A stretch of DNA of 64,000 nucleotides from Apirhabdus apintestini (GCA_033977085.1 CP138906.1:4278001-4342000); one strand, 5' to 3'. Positions 29,105 to 42,815 are shown, counted from the first letter of the stretch. Program-made: numbers and translations. The notes: generated by a model not told the origin, from the sequence alone.

Positions 29105-30608
29105 TCAGGAAGCCTGGGATAAACGCTGTTCAGTCGCCTGTTTTAGCCACTCGCTAACCCGAGTCTGTTGTTCATCATTCAGCCACATGCCCAGCTTCGT
29201 GCGACGCCAGATAGCATCTTCCAGTCGGCGAACCCATTCGTGTTCAACCAAATAACGCAGCTCGGCCTCATACAGATCGTGACCAAAATTTTCACCTAGC
29301 TGGTCCAGCGCCTGTGCGTCTTTAAGGATGAGTTCGCTATTACTTCCGTAAGTACAGGCATAACGGTGCGCCATAGCCTCGCCCATAAACGGATAACGGC
29401 TATGCAAACGCTGCGCATATTGTTCACGCGAGCCGTGAATATCGCCGCCGGGCAGCACGCCTGTCTTGGTCCACGCCGGACCGATATTACTGTAATAGGC
29501 GGTCAGCTTTTCCAGCGCGTGTTCGGCCAATTTACGGTAAGTAGTTAGCTTCCCGCCAAACACGGAAAGCAGCGGTGCCTGCCCGTTATCATCATGCACA
29601 TCCAGCGTATAATCGCGGGTGATGGCCTGCGGCGAATCGGATTCATCGTCGCAAAGTGGGCGCACGCCGGAATACGTCCAGACGATATCTTGCCTGGCCA
29701 GCTGTTTTTTAAAGTGCTTGTTGTACACCTGAAGCAGGTAATCAATCTCGTTGTCATCGATTTTAACCTGCTGGGGATCGCCGTGATATTCCACGTCGGT
29801 GGTGCCAATTATCGAGAATTCATTCAGCCATGGGATCACAAATACGATGCGCTTATCTTCATTTTGCAGAATATAGGCCTGCTTTTCCGTATGCGCGCGC
29901 GGCACTACAATATGGCTGCCTTTGATAAGGCGGATACCGTACGGTGAAGGTAAATGCAGCCCTTCATCGAAGAAATGTTTCACCCAGGGCCAGTGGCATT
30001 CACTAGCCCGCGCGCCTGCCAGGTATAGCGTTTGCCCGTATCGGCATCTTCGGCTTCCACGACCCATAGCCCATTTTCGCGGCGCGCGGAGACCGCGCGG
30101 GTTCGGGTCATTACTTCACCGCCTTTACGCGCCACCATCTGCGCGTTCGCCAGCACCAGGCGCGCATCGTCTACCCAGCAGTCGGAATATTCGAAGCCAC
30201 GTTTCATTTCAGGTTTGAGGACGGAATCCGGGCCAAAGCGCAGGCTGGTCGAACGTGGCAGGCTGGTGCGCTTACCCAAATGATCGTACAGGAACATGCC
30301 GATGCGGATCATCCACGCCGGACGCAGATGCGGGCGATGGGGAAGACGAAAACGCATAGGAAAGCAATGTGTGGCGCCAGCCCAAGCAGCACCTCGCGTT
30401 CAGCCAGAGCTTCACTGACCAGACGAAACTCATAGTGCTCAAGATAGCGTAAACCGCCGTGAATAAGTTTTGAACTGGCGGATGAGGTTGCGCAGGCCAA
30501 ATCGTTGGCCTCAAGCATCAGCACGGATAAACCGCGCCCGGCGGCGTCTGCCGCGATACCGGCACCGTTAATCCCGCCACCTATCACAATCAGATCTTTG
30601 GTTTCCAT
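29105..30608 (-). CDS. glpD: GlpD, aerobic glycerol-3-phosphate dehydrogenase
   Basis: Membrane-associated FAD enzyme oxidising glycerol-3-phosphate to dihydroxyacetone phosphate and passing electrons to quinone. METKDLIVIGGGINGAGIAA at 30608 contains the FAD-binding GGGINGAG. Further matches are SSKLIHGGLRYLEHYEFRLV, FRLPHRPHLRPAWMIRIGMF and FGGKLTTYRKLAEHALEKL. Two breaks occur: GG at 30359-30360 and GGG at 29987-29989, the latter inside a CCAGG site. Corrected length is 501 residues, exactly as in E. coli. A GlpR-like operator lies upstream. Confidence 0.96.
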
Positions 30609-30640
30609 GCTGGCCTCGTGAGTTTCGTTAAAGTTCATAA

Positions 30641-30661
30641 ATGTTCGTTATCGCTCATAAT
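30641..30661 (-). promoter_or_regulatory. Likely GlpR operator upstream of glpD
   Basis: ATGTTCGTTATCGCTCATAAT resembles the GlpR operator (an imperfect palindrome with TTCG and CGAA/GAGC cores) and lies 33 bp before the glpD start, where E. coli has tandem GlpR sites. The glpR gene itself is at 34169. Stated from pattern memory, not a scored match. Confidence 0.55.
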
Positions 30662-30912
30662 AGCAGGGAAACGCGCCTCAGGTAACCATAAAAAGCATTT
30701 CCACGTGACGGTGCTAACAGAAAAAGCTTCTCATTATCCGAGTGCGGGAAAACGCACGTTACGATACGCTGGTTTAAGGTGTGCTACCGTGGGCGAAGCG
30801 GTAAGTACGTTCTCGCGAAGCGCGCCGCAACACTCACCTGCATTTGTCAACAACGGGTAAAAAGTGATCCACTTACCGTCACCACCAACGGTCTAATATT
30901 GATCCACCTTGC

Positions 30913-31690
30913 TTACTCAGGATTAGCTTCCGCTATAACCCCGGCCTTTCGTTTCTGCTTCAGTCGATAGCTCTCTCCTTTTATCTGGACTACGTGTGAG
31001 TGATGTAAGATCCGGTCCAGCATTGCCGATGTCAGGGCTGCATCACCCGCGAACGTCTGGTCCCACTGCCCGAACGGCAGGTTAGAGGTCAGGATCATCG
31101 CGCTCTTTTCGTAACGTTTGGCAATGACCTGGAAGAACAGCTTTGCCTCTTCCTGGCTGAACGGCAGATAGCCTATTTCGTCGATGATGAGCAGTTTGGG
31201 GGCCATGACACCGCGATTGAGTGTCGTTTTGTAACGCCCCTGACGCTGGGAAGTCGACAGCTGTAACAGCAGGTCCGCTGCTGTTGTGAAGCGAACCTTG
31301 ATGCCCGCCCGTACTGCCTCGTAGCCCATGGCTATCGCCAGATGTGTTTTCCCCACGCCCGAGGGGCCCAGCAACACGATGTTTTCGTTACGTTCGATGA
31401 AGCTCAGGGAACGCAGCGACTGGATTTGCTTCTGAGGTGCGCCGGTGGCGAAGGTGAAGTCGTATTCCTCGAACGTCTTCACCGCCGGGAAGGCTGCCAT
31501 CCGCGTGTACATCGCCTGTTTACGCTGATGCCGGGCCAGTTTCTCCTCATGTAGCAGGTGCTCCGGGAAGTCCATATAGCTCCATTCCTGATCCACTGCC
31601 TGTTGCGACAGTGCCGGCGCCGCGCCGATAAGGCTGTCCAGCTGGGCTGTTCAGCAAGCACCATCAGCCGTTGATGTTGTAGTTCGACCA

Positions 31691-31694
<4 letters not shown>
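30913..31694 (-). CDS. istB: IstB ATPase, copy 2
   Basis: Same product as the copy at 672-1453. It differs in one codon: CCCGG replaces CCTGG near 31562-31566, so that Leu in MDFLEHLL becomes Pro. The change falls on a Dcm-type CCWGG site. The CAGCCCAG break near the N-terminus is shared with the other copies. Confidence 0.92.
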
Positions 31695-32712
<1,018 letters not shown>

Positions 32713-32824
32713 AAGCTCCCCTGTATTCAGAGGAGCAGATTAACCCCTGGATCAGTTTTCAACCGCTGGGGTGGATCAGTTTTGCACCGTTGGTAACAGC
32801 ATTCATCAAAATAATGAGAACACT

Positions 32825-33156
32825 ATGGAGAATTTTGAACATATCACTCCCGATGAGGCCTACCAGCGCTTGCGTCAGGGCGACGCCGTACTGGTGGATA
32901 TCCGCGATCCGCAAAGTTATGCCGTAGGGCATGCCAAAGGCGCTTTTCACCTGACGAATGACACCCTTGTCGCTTTTATGCAGCATACCGAGTTTGAAAC
33001 TCCCGTTTTCGTCATGTGCTATCACGGGATCAGCAGCCGGGCGCTGCGCAGTATCTGCTGCAGCAAGGATTCGAGCACGTTTATAGTGTTGAAGGCGGTT
33101 TTGAGACCTGGCAGCGGCGTTTCCCGGAAGATGTGGCCAGCGGCCTGGAAGAGTAG
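32825..33156 (+). CDS. glpE: GlpE, thiosulfate sulfurtransferase (rhodanese)
   Basis: Single-domain rhodanese. It starts MENFEHITPDEAYQRL at 32825; the active-site loop is VMCYHGISSR with the persulfide cysteine. A GGG contraction at 33039-33041 breaks the frame after SSR; corrected, GAAQYLLQQGFEHVYSVEGG and FETWQRRF follow and give 110 residues (E. coli 108). IS21 copy 2 ends 26 bp upstream, cutting the gene off from the original glpD-glpE promoter region. glpG follows in the same direction. Confidence 0.93.
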
Positions 33157-33232
33157 TAAGGCAAAACCACCCGCTTCACGCTATGCGATGGTATATACTG
33201 CCCCTTTTCTTAATAAGGGTAGCGAAACGCCC

Positions 33233-34060
33233 ATGAAAATGATCACTTCCTTCGCGAACCCACGCGTGGCGCAGGCATTTGTCGATTATATGGCGACGCA
33301 GGGCGTCGTGTTGACGCTTCAGCGCCATGAACAAAGCGACGTATGGCTGGTGGATGACGGTAAAGAAGACTATGTGCGCGCTGGAGCCGCCGCTTTTCTG
33401 GCGCAGCCTGATAACCCACGCTATTTGGCGGCAAGCTGGCAGGCGGGCGACACGGGCAGCGGGCTGCGCTATCAAGGTTATCCTTTTTTAAAGCACTGCG
33501 CGAGCGCGCCGGTGCCTTGACTATCGCGATTGCGATAGCGTGCATTTTCGTTTTTATAGCGATGCAATTAGTGGGGATCGGGCGGTTATGATTTGGCTGC
33601 CCTGGCCCAGCGATGATTCACAATCCTTTGAAATATGGCGTTATTTTACACATGCGCTGCTTCATTTTTCGCTGCTGCACATTCTGTTTAACCTGATATG
33701 GTGGTGGTACCTCGGCGGAGCGATGGAAAAACGCTGGGCAGCGGCAAGCTATTGGTGCTGACGCTGGTATCCGCCCTATTTAGCGGTTTTGTACAGCACG
33801 CTTTCAGCGTCGCCTGGTTTGGCGGCCTTTCTGGCGTGGTGTATGCCCTGATGGGCTATGTGTGGCTATACGGTGAGCGTCAGCCGGAAGGCGGGTTGTA
33901 TCTGGAGCGCGGGATTATGGTATTCGCCGTGCTGTGGCTAATTGTCGGCTGGTTTGACTGGTTCGGCATGTCCATTGCTAATGGTGCGCACGCTGCTGGG
34001 CTGGTGATTGGCCTTGCGATGGCGCTGGTTGATACGCGCCACGCGCGTAAACGAACATAA
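33233..34060 (+). CDS. glpG: GlpG, rhomboid intramembrane serine protease
   Basis: Six-helix rhomboid protease. MKMITSFANPRVAQAFVDYM starts the cytosolic domain at 33233. The first helix and loop follow (HILFNLIWWWYLGG), the catalytic serine is in GGLSGVVYALMGYVW, and the catalytic histidine in SIANGAHAAGLVIG. Three contractions break it: T6 33484-33489, G4 33573-33576 and A5 33727-33731. Corrected length is 276 residues, the E. coli length. Confidence 0.95.
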
Positions 34061-34168
34061 ACGCCGAAAAGGGAGCCCACTCGCTGAGAGACGCTCCCTG
34101 CAAAACACGCAAAAAGCGACGTTTTTGCGCCGCAAACACACAATTGAGTACAAATTTGGGGAGTCGAT

Positions 34169-34927
34169 GTGAAGCAAACGCAGCGCCACGATGCCATTGT
34201 TGAATTGGTTAAAAAGCAGGGATATGTCAGCACCGAAGAGTTAGTCGATCAGTTTGACGTCAGCCCGCAGACGATACGCCGTGACCTAAACGAGCCGGCA
34301 GAACAGAACCTCATTATGCGCCATCACGGCGGCGCGGCGCTACCGTCTAGCTCCGTGAATACTTCATGGCACGACCGCAAGGCGACACAGACCGCAGAAA
34401 AAGAGCGTATTGCGCACAAAGTTGCCAGCCAAATCCCCGACGGCGCGACGCTATTTATCGATATAGGCACTACGCCGGAAGCGGTAGCGCATGCATTGCT
34501 CGGGCATAGTCATTTGCGCATCGTCACGAATAACCTGAATGTTGCGAATACGCTTATGGCGCGGGAGGACTTTCGCATTATTCTCGCCGGTGGGGAACTA
34601 CGCAGCCGCGATGGCGGAATTATCGGTGAAGCGACGCTGGATTTTATCTCTCAGTTTCGCCTGGATTACGGCATTTTGGGGATCAGCGGCGTGGATATGG
34701 ACGGCTCTTTACTTGAGTTTGACTATCATGAAGTGCGCACCAAAAAGGCGATTATTGAAAACTCCAGGCAGGTATTACTGGTGACGGACAGTTCTAAATT
34801 TGGGCGTAACGCAATGGTGAATATGGGGAGTATCAGCCTGGTAAATGCGGTTTATACGGATGCGATGCCGCCAGAAAGCGTAATGCAGGTGATTAAAGCG
34901 AATAATGTGCATCTGGAACTGTGTTAA
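34169..34927 (+). CDS. glpR: GlpR, glycerol-3-phosphate regulon repressor
   Basis: DeoR-family repressor, 252 residues, intact. A GTG start at 34169, after TTGGGGAG, gives MKQTQRHDAIVELVKKQGYV. The winged helix is DQFDVSPQTIRRDLN, and the sugar-phosphate-binding domain includes DIGTTPEAVAHALL and TNNLNVANTLM. It represses glpD and the glp operons; its likely operator is before glpD. In some E. coli K-12 lines glpR is mutant; here it looks whole. Confidence 0.96.
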   Translation: MKQTQRHDAIVELVKKQGYVSTEELVDQFDVSPQTIRRDLNEPAEQNLIMRHHGGAALPSSSVNTSWHDRKATQTAEKERIAHKVASQIPDGATLFIDIGTTPEAVAHALLGHSHLRIVTNNLNVANTLMAREDFRIILAGGELRSRDGGIIGEATLDFISQFRLDYGILGISGVDMDGSLLEFDYHEVRTKKAIIENSRQVLLVTDSSKFGRNAMVNMGSISLVNAVYTDAMPPESVMQVIKANNVHLELC

Positions 34928-34956
34928 TTTTTCTTACGCGGAATAATCCCGCGTGA

Positions 34957-35837
34957 TTAGTTCATATTTATAAATGACAGTTCGATTTGCAGCGCCCAGG
35001 CTGTCGCCAGAAGAATCATAAAATGGTAAAGCTCATGGAGATCGGTTTCTCCGTTATTAAGCGCCTCTTTCAATTCGTAGCATAATGCCTTATTTTCCAG
35101 GCTTAAGGTATACCAGTATGCGCCTCTACAAGTGTATTCCGTCAGGCGAATGATGGTAATAGTTTGGGACGGTAGTACGAAATAGAGATCGTTATACTGT
35201 AATCCGGGCTGGCGCTGCAAATTACGCGTGGCATAAAGCGTGTTATGAAACGGGGTATTTTTGTCACCTTTGATAGCAGGAAGCCACGTGGTGCCAGGCA
35301 GTATATTACCCAGTTGACGAATAATGCTTTCATTCCAGCGTTGAGTAAATTTTTCGAAATTATCGTGTTGACGAATAAAATCTGTTGAAAAAAACTAGGA
35401 AGCCGCCAGAACTTAACCTGTTGATAATCAGAGTAAGTTTTTTGAAAATATATAGGGCTATTAATATCTTTTCGCGTGACTTGAAATAATTCTTCAGATA
35501 GCTCACGCGGTCTTGAATCAGGTATCAAATCTGTCTCTTTCCCAATGTTTTGTTCCTGCGTATTACTAACCTTTGAACTCGACCATGCACACAACAAATA
35601 TCCGATAATACTTATAACAATACCGGTAAGTGCTCCATGATAAATAAAACTCCCGGCGGCAAAACCCAGGAAACAGAAGAAGTGAGGCAATATAAAGGCC
35701 GAATGTAGCCGCTTCCATTTATACCTGGCCAATATAGTTATGAAAGATAAAGCGCTAAAGGTAATAAGCGTCAGGTAAAAATGCGGGAAAACAAATGGAA
35801 GTGCTATAACGCCGGCAAGAGTGATTGCAAAAAGCAT
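34957..35837 (-). CDS. Hypothetical membrane protein
   Basis: I do not recognise this protein. MLFAITLAGVIALPFVFPHF starts at 35837, with about four hydrophobic segments in the first ~110 residues (LITFSALSFITILA, ILPHFFCFLGFAAGSFIYHG, LTGIVISIIGYLLCAW), then a soluble domain of ~180 residues ending LQIELSFINMN. An A7 contraction at 35388-35394 splits it; one more base gives a single 293-residue protein. The soluble part has FEKFTQRWNESIIRQLGNI and LYHFMILLATAWALQIEL. The gene is AT-richer than its neighbours and stands where E. coli has rtc, mal and gntT genes, which suggests acquisition. Confidence 0.75.
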
Positions 35838-35901
35838 ATTTCTTCCCTGAAACTCGCCTTTTATGTTTGATGCCCGGGCGCTGCGTTCAGCGCCCGGTAT
35901 T

Positions 35902-36477
35902 TTAATAATAGGAGTGCTCGCCGCGCTGGTGCTCCGTTAAATCGCGCACCCCTTTCGGCTCAGGGAACTCAGCCAGAAGCTGCTTCTCAATGCCTTCCTT
36001 CAGGGTATAGTCGACCATCGAACATCCGTTGCAGCCGCCGCCGAATTGCAATATGGCGTAACCGTCATCGGTAATTTCCATTAATGATACGCGTCCACCG
36101 TGGCCAGCTAACTGAGGATTAACCTGCGACTGCAGCATATATTCCACGCGTTCGATGAGCGGCGCGTCATCCGCTACTTTGCGCATCTTCGCGTTAGGCG
36201 CTTTCAGCGTAAGCTGCGAGCCAAGCTGATCGGTGACAAAATCTATTTCAGCGTCTTCCAGAAAAGGCGCGCTGATTTCATCCACATAGGCTACCAGCGT
36301 ATTGAATTCCAGCGCCGTATCCGTTGCCTCTACGGCATCCGGCGGGCAGTAAGAGACGCCGCACTCCGCGTTAGGGGTGCCAGGATTAATCACAAACACG
36401 CGAATTTGCGTGCCTTCTTCCTGATTAGCCAGCAGTTTGGCGAAGTGTGCTTGTGCAGCATCGGAAATACGGATCAT
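35902..36477 (-). CDS. nfuA: NfuA, Fe-S biogenesis protein
   Basis: Iron-sulfur carrier used under oxidative stress and iron limitation, 191 residues, intact. It has an A-type N-terminal domain (MIRISDAAQAHFAKLL) and a C-terminal Nfu domain with the cluster motif GGGCNGCSMVDYTL (CxxC). It ends EHQRGEHSYY. Downstream of gntX on the same strand with 58 bp between, as in E. coli. Confidence 0.97.
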   Translation of the reverse strand: MIRISDAAQAHFAKLLANQEEGTQIRVFVINPGTPNAECGVSYCPPDAVEATDTALEFNTLVAYVDEISAPFLEDAEIDFVTDQLGSQLTLKAPNAKMRKVADDAPLIERVEYMLQSQVNPQLAGHGGRVSLMEITDDGYAILQFGGGCNGCSMVDYTLKEGIEKQLLAEFPEPKGVRDLTEHQRGEHSYY

Positions 36478-36535
36478 AGCATCGGCCTAATAGTTGACTT
36501 ATTTACCTGGTTATAATACGCCCATTGCGCATACG

Positions 36536-37218
36536 CTACAAGGTGCGACACAGACACCAGACCTGCAGAGACGCTGCGCCGCCCTGTTTTAGTACGCGCG
36601 CTATTTCTGAGACCGTGCTGCCAGTAGTGACGATATCGTCTACGATAGCGATATGACACCCTTCGACCGGGAATTCAAGGCGGAACGCATTTTTTAAGTT
36701 ACGCGCCCGCTGGCGTGCGTTGAGGCGGTGCTGGATCCGCGCTGGCTGCGTGCGGATTAATTGCCCCGGGTGATGGGTGCACGGCAGCCAGTGTGCCAGT
36801 GATTCTGCCAGCAATGCACTTTGATTAAATCCGCGCCGCCACTGCCGACCGCGATGTAAGGGCACGCTCACTAATACATCAGGATATCTGATAAGGCCTG
36901 CACGCCTTGCCGCCAGCGCGCGCAGGAGCATCAGGCGCGCCAGCGGCTTTGCCAGCGCTGGCGTATGATTAAATTTAAATTGCTGTACGAACGTGCTTAA
37001 CGGCGGCAGATATGCTCCTGCCGCCAGTAGTGATGACCACGGCGGCATTTTTGCAGACAGCGGCCACATGCCTGACGCCCGCTAAGCGCCGGAAGCGCGC
37101 ATCGCGGGCAGCATGGGCGTTCAGATAATAACGCGCTGGTACAGCGGCTACACATTCCATGCGATATCAGTGCCAGCGGCATTCTACATAGCCAACATTG
37201 GGCGGAGATTGTTAGCAT
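36536..37218 (-). CDS. gntX: GntX, ComF-family phosphoribosyltransferase-like protein
   Basis: ComF/GntX protein linked to DNA uptake and use. MLTISAQCWLCRMPLALISH starts at 37218 with paired zinc-like cysteines (CWLC, CSRC, CPRC, CGRC), and the C-terminal PRPP-type loop is CHIAIVDDIVTTGSTVSEIA. A T5 contraction at 37048-37052 breaks the frame after CLQK; corrected KMPPWSSLLAAGAYLPPLS gives 227 residues, as in E. coli. It diverges from bioH. Confidence 0.94.
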
Positions 37219-38059
37219 TGGCTCCTCCTGATTGATAAAGAGAATCATAACCGATGAAGGAAATCTGGTGGCAAACCGTAGGCTCAGGAAATCGTCATCT
37301 TGTGCTGCTGCACGGCTGGGGACTGAACGCGGAAGTATGGTATTGCATTCGCGAGCGGCTTGCCTCGCAGTTTACGGTGCATTTGGTCGACCTTCCCGGG
37401 TTTGGGCGCAGTGCGGGATACGGTTCATTAACGTTGGCTGAGATGGCTGATGAAGTTTATCTGCGCGCCCCAGAGCAGGCCATCTGGTTAGGCTGGAGCC
37501 TGGGCGGATTGGTTGCGAGCCAGGTGGCGCTTGTGCATCCGGAAAACGTGACCGCGCTGGTGACCGTTGCTTCGTCCCCCTGCTTTTGCGCCCGCGATGA
37601 TTGGCCGGGAATCAAATCGGAAATACTGGCCGGGTTTCAGCATCAATTACGGGATGATTTCCAGAGAACCGTAGAGCGCTTTTTGGCGTTGCAAACCCTG
37701 GGAACGGAAAGTGCACGTCAGGACGCCAGGCATTTAAAAGATGTCGTTTTGAATTTACCCGCGCCGCCGGTGGAGGTATTAAACGGCGGCCTGGAAATCC
37801 TTAAACAGGTGGATTTGCGCGCCTCGCTAGAGGGCATCAAAATACCGTTTTTGCGCCTGTATGGTTATCTGGACGGGCTGGTGCCGCGGCGCATCGCCGG
37901 GCTTCTCGACGGGCGCTGGCCGCACAGTGAAACGGTTATTTTCCCCAAGGCGGCTCACGCGCCTTTCATTTCTCACCCGCTTGAGTTCTGCTGTCAACAA
38001 CGGGTAAAAAGTGATCCACTTACCGTCACCACCAACGGTCTAATATTGATCCACCTTGC

Positions 38060-38837
38060 TTACTCAGGATTAGCTTCCGCTATAACCCCGGCCTTTCGTT
38101 TCTGCTTCAGTCGATAGCTCTCTCCTTTTATCTGGACTACGTGTGAGTGATGTAAGATCCGGTCCAGCATTGCCGATGTCAGGGCTGCATCACCCGCGAA
38201 CGTCTGGTCCCACTGCCCGAACGGCAGGTTAGAGGTCAGGATCATCGCGCTCTTTTCGTAACGTTTGGCAATGACCTGGAAGAACAGCTTTGCCTCTTCC
38301 TGGCTGAACGGCAGATAGCCTATTTCGTCGATGATGAGCAGTTTGGGGGCCATGACACCGCGATTGAGTGTCGTTTTGTAACGCCCCTGACGCTGGGAAG
38401 TCGACAACTGTAACAGCAGGTCCGCTGCTGTTGTGAAGCGAACCTTGATGCCCGCCCGTACTGCCTCGTAGCCCATGGCTATCGCCAGATGTGTTTTCCC
38501 CACGCCCGAGGGGCCCAGCAACACGATGTTTTCGTTACGTTCGATGAAGCTCAGGGAACGCAGCGACTGGATTTGCTTCTGAGGTGCGCCGGTGGCGAAG
38601 GTGAAGTCGTATTCCTCGAACGTCTTCACCGCCGGGAAGGCTGCCATCCGCGTGTACATCGCCTGTTTACGCTGATGCCGGGCCAGTTTCTCCTCATGTA
38701 GCAGGTGCTCCAGGAAGTCCATATAGCTCCATTCCTGATCCACTGCCTGTTGCGACAGTGCCGGCGCCGCGCCGATAAGGCTGTCCAGCTGGGCTGTTCA
38801 GCAAGCACCATCAGCCGTTGATGTTGTAGTTCGACCA

Positions 38838-38841
<4 letters not shown>
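38060..38841 (-). CDS. istB: IstB ATPase, copy 3
   Basis: Identical in protein to copy 1 apart from the shared N-terminal break at the expected CAGCTCCAG. One silent difference from copies 1 and 2 lies near 38404 in a CAGCTG site. Confidence 0.92.
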
Positions 38842-39858
<1,017 letters not shown>

Positions 39859-39988
39859 AAGCTCCCCTGTATTCAGAGGAGCAGATTAACCCCTGGATCA
39901 GTTTTCAACCGCTGGGGTGGATCAGTTTTGCACCGTTGGTAACATCTGCCAGGCCGTGGAAGATTTCTGCCGTCGACACGATGTTTGA

Positions 39989-40179
39989 TTTCCTGATTGC
40001 CAGCACGCGCTCAGCGATTTCGTGCGGGTCATGAGGCGCGTAAATATCGCGTGGAAATAAGGCTATTGATCGCCCGCTGCCCGCGCATTCGCGTCAGGAA
40101 CATCGCTTTGAAGTGAAATTGTGAAGGCACGCTATCTGTTGATAGCCGAATGGCGCAGGCGGTTAACAGGCGGGAAAGA
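39989..40179. other. Gap between bioH and feoC
   Basis: About 190 bp with no supported gene. In E. coli yhgA (a recombination-promoting nuclease gene) lies here; none is recognised. Confidence 0.45.
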
Positions 40180-40415
40180 TTAACGCAGGGACCAGTACTC
40201 CCGCGTGCAGCGCGTGGCTTCAGGGCAGCGGCGGCAGCTTCCGGTGAGGCACGATGATGAGTCCATCTCTGTACGCTGAGCTTTCCCCATCATCTCCAGG
40301 TGGTTGAGCAGCGCTTCAATGCGCGGCAGCGGGACGTTAAGCTGCGCGCTAATACTGCGCGCTTCCATTCTCCCTGGAGCGCCAGTAAATCGCGGACCTC
40401 ACGTAAACCGGCCAT
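40180..40415 (-). CDS. feoC: FeoC, ferrous-iron transport regulator
   Basis: Small winged-helix protein of the Feo system. MAGLREVRDLLAL starts at 40415, followed by RMEARSISAQLNVPLPRIEAL. Four cysteines in SSCLTGSCRRCPEATRC fit the oxygen-sensitive Fe-S loop of FeoC. A one-base contraction at CCC 40372-40374, inside a CCAGG site, breaks the frame between LQG and RMEAR. Corrected length is 78 residues, the E. coli length. Last gene of feoABC. Confidence 0.92.
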
Positions 40416-40494
40416 GCGGTGCCTCCTGAGTCAGCGTTGGCTTACATCGTTAGCGAAGCGGGCGTAAGACAATACCCGCATCACGCGGCGTTTT

Positions 40495-42815
40495 TTAATG
40501 GCATTTGCCTGAGCGGTCGTCACAGCAACAGGCGCTCGCCGTCTCGCCAATGCCGGTCAGGCGTATTTCGACCCGGCTCCGCGCGCGGCGCAGCCCGGCG
40601 ATCAGCGCGAGGTTGAACAGGAGAACGATCGCAATAGTGATGCTGCTAAAGCGCGGATGGGCGCTAAACGTGGCGCACTGATACCATAGCGCCGCCAGAG
40701 AATAGCCGACATTAAGCCCCCATAGCACCGAAAAAGTCATCCATCCGCGGCTGGACTCACGGGCAATGGCCCCCATCACTGAAATGCAGGGTACATATAG
40801 CAGGACGAAAATCAGGTAGCTATAGGCCGCCGCATCGCTGCCAAATTTGCTGCTCATCATTCCCATTGCGCCATTTTCCATATCCCCGTCGCCTTTACTG
40901 GCCTCAATGGGGTTAGCGAGTACGCTCAGGCTAAACGTCTCTTTCAGGCTTTGCCAGGTTTCGCTCAGGGCATCGATAAGTTCGCCCTTCAGGCTAAAAC
41001 TGGCAGGATCAAACGCTTCGCTGTGAATATCTTCCGCCGTGTAGAGCGTATTCAGCGTGCCGACAACAACCTCTTTCGCCATGGCTCCGGTGAATAACCC
41101 AACCGTCGCCTGCCAGTTATCATCCGTCACTCCGATGGGCCTGAGCAGCGGAGTGAGCGTTTTACTGACCGTTGCCAGCGCCGAGTCATTAATACTGTTT
41201 ACCGCATTGCCGCTGAATGAAAAGCTATTAAGCGCGCCGATAAATACGCTGACAATAATAATTACTTTCCCCGCGCGTAACACGAAACCTTTCAGACGCT
41301 GCCAGGTTTGGAGCAGCAGACTGCGGATAGGCGGGACGTGATAGACCGGCAGTTCCATGACAAACGGCGTGGCTTCGCCGCGCATCAAAGTATGTTTGAG
41401 CATCAGGCCGGTGAGAATCGCCATAACGATACCCAGGATATACAGCGAAAAAACCACCAGCGCGCCCTGCTTGCCGAAAAACGCAGCGGAAAAGACGGCA
41501 AAAATGGCGAGACGCGCGCCGCACGACATAAACGGCGCCATCATAATCGTCATCAGGCGCTCGCGCGGGGCGTCCAGCGTGCGTGCGCCCATAACGGAAG
41601 GCACATTGCAGCCGAACCCGACAATCAAAGGCACAAACGATTTCCCGGGCAATCCCAGCGCCTGCATCAGGCGATCCATCACAAATGCGGCGCGCGCCAT
41701 ATAGCCAGAGTCTTCAAGGAAAGAGAGAAACAAATACATCATGCCGATTTGCGGCACCAGCGGCAAAACGGTATTGATCCCGCCGCCTATCCCTTGGGCA
41801 AGGAATACCGTAAGCCACGTAGGGAAATGGAGCGTTGCTCCCAGCCACTGCATGCCGTGCACAAAGATGGCGACCGAACCCGCGTCAAAAATAGGCTGCA
41901 GCGCGCCACCGATATTAATAGCCAGCAGGAACATTACATACATCACCAGCAGAAAGACCGGCAGCCCAAGTACACGGTTAATCATGATTTTATCCAGCAT
42001 TACCGTGAGGTGGTTGGGTTCAGCGGTCAGGCTATTGCTGGCTTCATCGCAAATTGCAGCAATGCTCTGATAGCGCGCATCGGCAATGCTAAGCGCCGGG
42101 TCGTCCAGTTGAGTGCTCAGCCGTGCGAACGCGCTCTCCAGCAGCGGCCCCGCATGGCCCGCGTGCTGGTGGCTGTAGATATCGCCTTCCAGCATTTGAA
42201 TCGCCAGCCAGCGACGTTGACGGTGCGGCAGCGTGACGGGCATGGCTTCGGCCAGCGTTTCTGCTTCAGCCAGCAGCGGATGCGGGTAGTGCGCCAGTTC
42301 TACATCCTGATTGCTGCTATGGCGATCAATGGCGAGTTTCAGTCCTTCGATGCCGCGCCCGCGCGTAGAAACCATGGGGATGACCGGGCAACCAAGGCGC
42401 GCAGAAAGCGCGTCGGTATTAATGTGGATGCGCTGTTTCTCTGCAATATCGAGCATATTAAGCGCGATAATGCAGGGAATGCCTAATTCCAGCAGCTGCA
42501 GCGTCAAATAGAGGTTGCGCTCCAGGTTCGCGGCGTCGACCACATTTATCAGCATGTCGGCGTTGCCACTGAGAATGTAGTGGCAGGCAATCTGTTCATC
42601 CAGCGACGTTTGAGCAGAAATCGTGGTCAGCGAATACGTACCTGGCAAATCCACCAGTGTCACCTGGTTATCGGTAGTACTGAACTGCCCTTCTTTGCGT
42701 TCTACCGTAACGCCAGCCCAATTCCCACGCGCTGGCGAGCGCCGGTAAGCTGATTGAAAAGCGTGGTTTTCCCGGAGTTAGGGTTACCGATAAGGCCAAT
42801 AGTTAATTTTTTCAT
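40495..42815 (-). CDS. feoB: FeoB, ferrous-iron transporter
   Basis: Inner-membrane Fe(II) permease with a cytosolic G domain. The N-terminus MKKLTIGLIGNPNSGKTTLF at 42815 holds the P-loop; VDLPGTYSL is the G3 motif and ALNMLDIA the G4 motif. Membrane gates include FGCNVPSVMGART and FMSCGARLAIF. The C-terminus has CCCDDRSGKCH. A CCC contraction at 42724-42726 breaks the frame at VGNWAG; corrected length is 773 residues, exactly E. coli. It follows feoA by 48 bp. Confidence 0.96.

Noticed and set aside
31342..31554. Small plus-strand frame inside istB (70 codons, in all three copies)
   Set aside because: It is antisense to the Walker region of istB, conserved only because the element copies are identical.
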